Shown: positions 61,628-64,000 of the stretch, one piece after another
How positions within the stretch are numbered: the stretch's first letter is position 1
Layout: each line of letters starts with the position of its first letter
From: Paenibacillus xerothermodurans
GTDB lineage: Bacteria > Bacillota > Bacilli > Paenibacillales > NBRC-103111
Direction: 5' to 3'
NCBI RefSeq assembly: GCF_002220865.2
Contig: NZ_NHRJ02000006.1
Span: 124,001-188,000 of the forward strand
Length of the DNA: 64,000 bases
Notes under the pieces: generated by a model
The model's database searches: none
What the model saw: only the letters and a program-made list of their open reading frames with translations
What the model was told of the DNA's origin: nothing
Position numbers and translations under genes: made by a program

Positions 61628-62178
61628 TCACTCTGCCCATATTCGATGAATGTTAGGCTTATCCTCTGCTGAGAAGGTAAGATGAAATACATCAGGATTG
61701 GATAAAGATTCCCACTCCTTATATCCAATACGGTGAATGCTTAAGTAAGAGTGATATCAAGTTTCCATGTGAAACTAATACAACGTTTTTGTTCTCACCA
61801 TTCAGGACTTCCATTACTGCTCTAATGGCACGGCTCATAGCCGTGTTACTGGACTCTCCACCCTCATAGCATATGTCTAAGTCCTCGAATGTCAAATGTC
61901 TTACGAAGCATATCTTGCCAATCAGGATAATTCTTGCTTGATAAAAGCCTCTCAGCCAATCTATCATCCAAAACAACTTCTACTCCAATTTGATCAGCCA
62001 GTGGTGATATGGTACGGTAAGCCCTTTCAAAGGGGCTTGAAATGATAAACTCAATGTGTTTACCTAAGAAAAATTTAGCAAGAACCTCAGCTTGTTGAAT
62101 ACCTAGTTCAGTTAGCCTAGCATCAGGCTCCTGCCCATCTGCTTTGCAATGTCGCACCACATAAACATTTCTCATCAT
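61628..62178 (-). pseudogene. histidine phosphatase family protein with two frameshifts
   Basis: The N-terminal frame (from 62178) has VYVVRHCKADGQEPDARLTE (RHG-type motif with Cys in place of Gly), SSPFERAYRTISPLAD and ends at RKTFDIRGLRHML. The correct continuation EDLDICYEGGESSNTAMSRA and VVLVSHGNLISLLLKH is in another frame. A 7-bp near-duplication (GAATGTC AAATGTC at 61887-61900) explains the first shift. After KH a second shift leads to RIGYKEWESLSNPDVFHLTF and the stop at 61628. The gene follows the NUDIX gene by six bases and was its operon partner. Confidence 0.85.
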
Positions 62179-62184
62179 TGGTTT

Positions 62185-62607
62185 TTATCTCCTTGCTAAC
62201 GCTGCTCTTCTTATATTCTCTTTTGTCCAAGGGGGAGCTTTGGGATGATTCATTATTTCATCGTAGGTCATCCAATGTACGGCTTCAACCTCATCAGGAC
62301 TCTTATTATGTGCTGTACCTCTGTCATATTCGCACAGGAAGACCATATTTATAACGCTGTATCCATTCTCTGTCACAAAGGAGGAACTGTATACAAAAGT
62401 AACATTATCTTTTATCTCGATGCCAACTTCTTCATAAAGTTCTCGCTTTACAGTCCGTTCTAGGATTTCGAGTGTGTCCCCTTCAACGTCTACTTTTCCT
62501 CCTACAAGCGACAGAGTACCCCCTGCATGTTCTTCTTTGGTACTTCGCGTAATAACAAGCCATTTATCATCCCTACAGATTGCACCTTCTACGTTTACTA
62601 TGAACAT
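62185..62607 (-). CDS. NUDIX hydrolase
   Basis: About 140 residues. FIVNVEGAICRDDKWLVITR is followed by the Nudix box spread over GGKVDVEGDTLEILERTVKR and ELYEEVGIEI (GX5EX7REUXEEXGU). The remainder is the small domain with an aromatic end HWMTYDEIMNHPKAPPWT. Hydrolyses a nucleoside diphosphate linked compound; substrate unknown. ATG 62607 follows GGGGAGG. The preceding leader contains four DnaA-box-like sites. Confidence 0.88.
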   Translation of the reverse strand: MFIVNVEGAICRDDKWLVITRSTKEEHAGGTLSLVGGKVDVEGDTLEILERTVKRELYEEVGIEIKDNVTFVYSSSFVTENGYSVINMVFLCEYDRGTAHNKSPDEVEAVHWMTYDEIMNHPKAPPWTKENIRRAALARR

Positions 62608-62633
62608 GCTTGTTTCCTCCCCTCTACAGACCT

Positions 62634-62733
62634 TGTGGATAACTTCATCTGTGGATATGTTAATAGACGTATAAAAAGATATGCACAGCAGTGTCTTAAT
62701 AGTTGTTGATATTGTGGATAACGCTGTGAATAA
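62634..62733 (-). promoter_or_regulatory. cluster of four DnaA-box-like sites upstream of the NUDIX gene
   Basis: TGTGGATAA (62634-62642), TGTGGATAT (62650-62658), TGTGGATAA (62713-62721) and TGTGAATAA (62725-62733) match the reverse complement of the DnaA box TTATCCACA with 0, 1, 0 and 1 mismatches. All point in the same direction, two close pairs 63 bases apart. The cluster lies 27-126 bases upstream of the NUDIX start. It is not oriC (no dnaA or dnaN) but fits a DnaA-box cluster for regulation or titration. Confidence 0.6.
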
Positions 62734-62893
62734 ACACATGGAGAGCTGCTCGACGTGACCCTGTGTGCATCCGAGTTTTTAACTTAATGTTGGAATGAGT
62801 ACCGCTGCATCAAAGGTTGTCGCGTCAAATCCTACGTAGGTCAAAGTCACGTATTAGTCAAAGCGGAATTAAACGTCTTTACCGCCAAACCGT

Positions 62894-63562
62894 TTACGCC
62901 CTCCGATTATAAATGTACCTGGCTAAGCCGATAATGGTTAACATCGTGCCAACGATGAAAATGACAACAGGAATTACCGTCGCATACGGATTGCCAGATT
63001 GATAGCGAATATCCGATTCGTATCCGAACGGTGACAATATAGTCCCACTGGACATAAGCAGTTTTACTCCTAGGTAGGTGTTTGGCCTGTCATTCACAGA
63101 TACCTGTTCTTGTGTGACATTTTTTGTCTGATCTAAGTAATAAATATTCCACTGGCGATTAGTGAGATCGTCCTGATCGTGATGTGGAATACGCTGCACC
63201 ACAGCTAAATTTTCGGTGTTATTCCTCTTATTTTGTATTTTTAATACCCCGATCCAAGCCCAATACTTATAAGCCGACCCCTTAATTAACTGTATGTGGT
63301 ACGGCTCCCCAAGTATTTTTTCATTTATTCGCAATTGAACCACCGCTGATAAATCATCACTTGGCCTATTGAGTATTTCAATAGTATTACCACCAAAGTC
63401 GACACGATCATGGATGGGCTCTAGATAAGTTATCGTATAATTTGCCTGCGCCGAAGATTCAATTATATTCTCCCTCAAGATAAGAAAGACGGGTGATACA
63501 GAGCAAATGAATAAAATTAAACCCATGGTGAGTAATACAAGCCCCTTACGCATTTTCAACAT
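62894..63562 (-). CDS. two-helix membrane protein of unknown function
   Basis: About 222 residues. An N-terminal helix (GLVLLTMGLILFICSVSPVF) and a C-terminal helix (TVIPVVIFIVGTMLTIIGLA) flank a 165-residue extracytoplasmic beta-rich domain (TIEILNRPSDDLSAVVQLRI, RQWNIYYLDQTKNVTQEQ). No family recognised. ATG 63562 is 11 bases after AAAAGGAGG; a GTG at 63574 is too close to it. Transcribed alone. Confidence 0.65.
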   Translation of the reverse strand: MLKMRKGLVLLTMGLILFICSVSPVFLILRENIIESSAQANYTITYLEPIHDRVDFGGNTIEILNRPSDDLSAVVQLRINEKILGEPYHIQLIKGSAYKYWAWIGVLKIQNKRNNTENLAVVQRIPHHDQDDLTNRQWNIYYLDQTKNVTQEQVSVNDRPNTYLGVKLLMSSGTILSPFGYESDIRYQSGNPYATVIPVVIFIVGTMLTIIGLARYIYNRRA

Positions 63563-63690
63563 TTGGCAATCCACCTCCTTTTTATAAAAATGCCGGGCAC
63601 CATGGTGAAAGACTGATCGTTGGACATAACGATAATTAACCTCGATTGCTTGGGATTTCTCCTAATTCTACTTTAAACTCATCAAACAAT

Positions 63691-63720
63691 GGAAAGACCA
63701 CTCGTTCGGGTGGTTTTCTG
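63691..63720 (-). terminator. weak hairpin downstream of the HAD phosphatase gene or upstream gene boundary
   Basis: ACCAC (63697-63701) and GTGGT (63710-63714) form a short stem flanked by GAAAG and TTTTC; on the minus strand it is followed by CTTTCC. It lies directly after the stop of the HAD gene at 63726, so it may be its terminator, but the stem is only five base pairs. Confidence 0.4.
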
Positions 63721-63725
63721 CATCG

Positions 63726-64000
63726 TTATTCATACAGCTGCTGAATATGATCGAACACTTCCAATATAGCATCCTCATCGTTGCTCCGGTCCGTGACCCA
63801 ATCGGCGGTTGCTTTTAACTGCGGATGGGCGTTCTGCACCGCAAATCCATGCCCGACGAGGGAAAGCAGTTCAATGTCGTTCAAGTTATCTCCCACCGCG
63901 CTGAAGTCTGTGAGATCCAATCCCAAATACGCGACCAAGTCCAGGCAGGCTGAGCCTTTGTTGACGTGGGGCGGGAGGATCTCAAGCAGCTCCGGCTCAG
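63726..64000 (-). CDS. Cof-type HAD phosphatase, C-terminal part (5' end beyond window)
   Basis: The minus strand from the window edge reads EPELLEILPPHVNKGSACLD, LVAYLGLDLTDFSAVGDNLN and DIELLSLVGHGFAVQNAHPQ. VNKG (conserved Lys) and the motif GDNLNDIELL (motif IV acid pair) are typical of Cof-like HAD phosphatases. These act on sugar phosphates or nucleotides. The N-terminal DxD motif lies beyond the window. Confidence 0.88.
   Translation of the reverse strand, partial: EPELLEILPPHVNKGSACLDLVAYLGLDLTDFSAVGDNLNDIELLSLVGHGFAVQNAHPQLKATADWVTDRSNDEDAILEVFDHIQQLYE

Noticed and set aside
62634-62733. Chromosomal origin oriC
   Set aside because: No dnaA, dnaN or AT-rich unwinding element nearby; only the box cluster is supported.

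Overview
The window looks like a chromosomal segment of an endospore-forming Bacillota, most likely Paenibacillaceae-like. The reasons are AGGAGG-type ribosome binding sites with frequent GTG/TTG starts, a Spo0M homologue, CgeB-type spore proteins, a YrhE/DUF1641 formate dehydrogenase pair, YitT, an MhqR regulator, a catabolite-responsive element and short Rho-independent terminators. Nearly all genes lie on the minus strand. I see no tRNA, rRNA, CRISPR array or intact insertion sequence.

Layout. 0-4 kb: an MhqR/DoxX quinone-stress pair with two matching operators, an unknown secreted protein, a polysaccharide deacetylase and a broken patatin gene. 4-8.6 kb: formate dehydrogenase-like FdhF with its DUF1641 partner, and a PadR regulator followed by a truncated partner. 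8.7-13.9 kb: one operon encoding a chemoreceptor, a Tat-exported gluconate-2-dehydrogenase-type subunit, its GMC flavoprotein and a TatA, preceded by a cyclic-di-GMP-I riboswitch. 14-17.4 kb: YitT, a small membrane protein, and a TetR/oxidoreductase divergent pair with twin palindromic operators. 17.9-32.8 kb: a 13-gene carboxylate or sugar-acid catabolic locus (TRAP transporter with two binding proteins, LarA-like protein, IlvD/Edd-like dehydratase, FAH-family enzyme, dehydrogenases, two cyclase-family hydrolases, MFS carrier) headed by a CRE; the substrate cannot be read from sequence.

33-37.7 kb: Spo0M, an AI-2E family permease, and a DUF1836 regulator divergent from a CNNM/CBS protein with a shared palindrome. 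37.9-48 kb: a probable spore-surface or glycan locus with a CotG-like basic protein, two CgeB-like glycosyltransferases that share a glycine-repeat module with it, two DUF2642-like coat proteins, three more glycosyltransferases, a methyltransferase and an unknown beta-rich protein.

48.8-58.5 kb: a second, eroding sugar-acid region (D-malate/tartrate dehydrogenase, DHDPS/NAL aldolase, sialidase-like protein, lactonase, ManD-type dehydratase, SDR) with SpeD and a ferredoxin between. An amidase and an ABC permease survive only as C-terminal fragments here, so the region has lost pieces by deletion. 58.7-64 kb: a DUF418 protein, then decayed sequence (Cna-B-like and IS3 remnants, a frameshifted membrane protein, a doubly frameshifted histidine phosphatase), a NUDIX hydrolase preceded by four DnaA-box-like sites, and the end of a Cof-type HAD phosphatase cut by the window edge.
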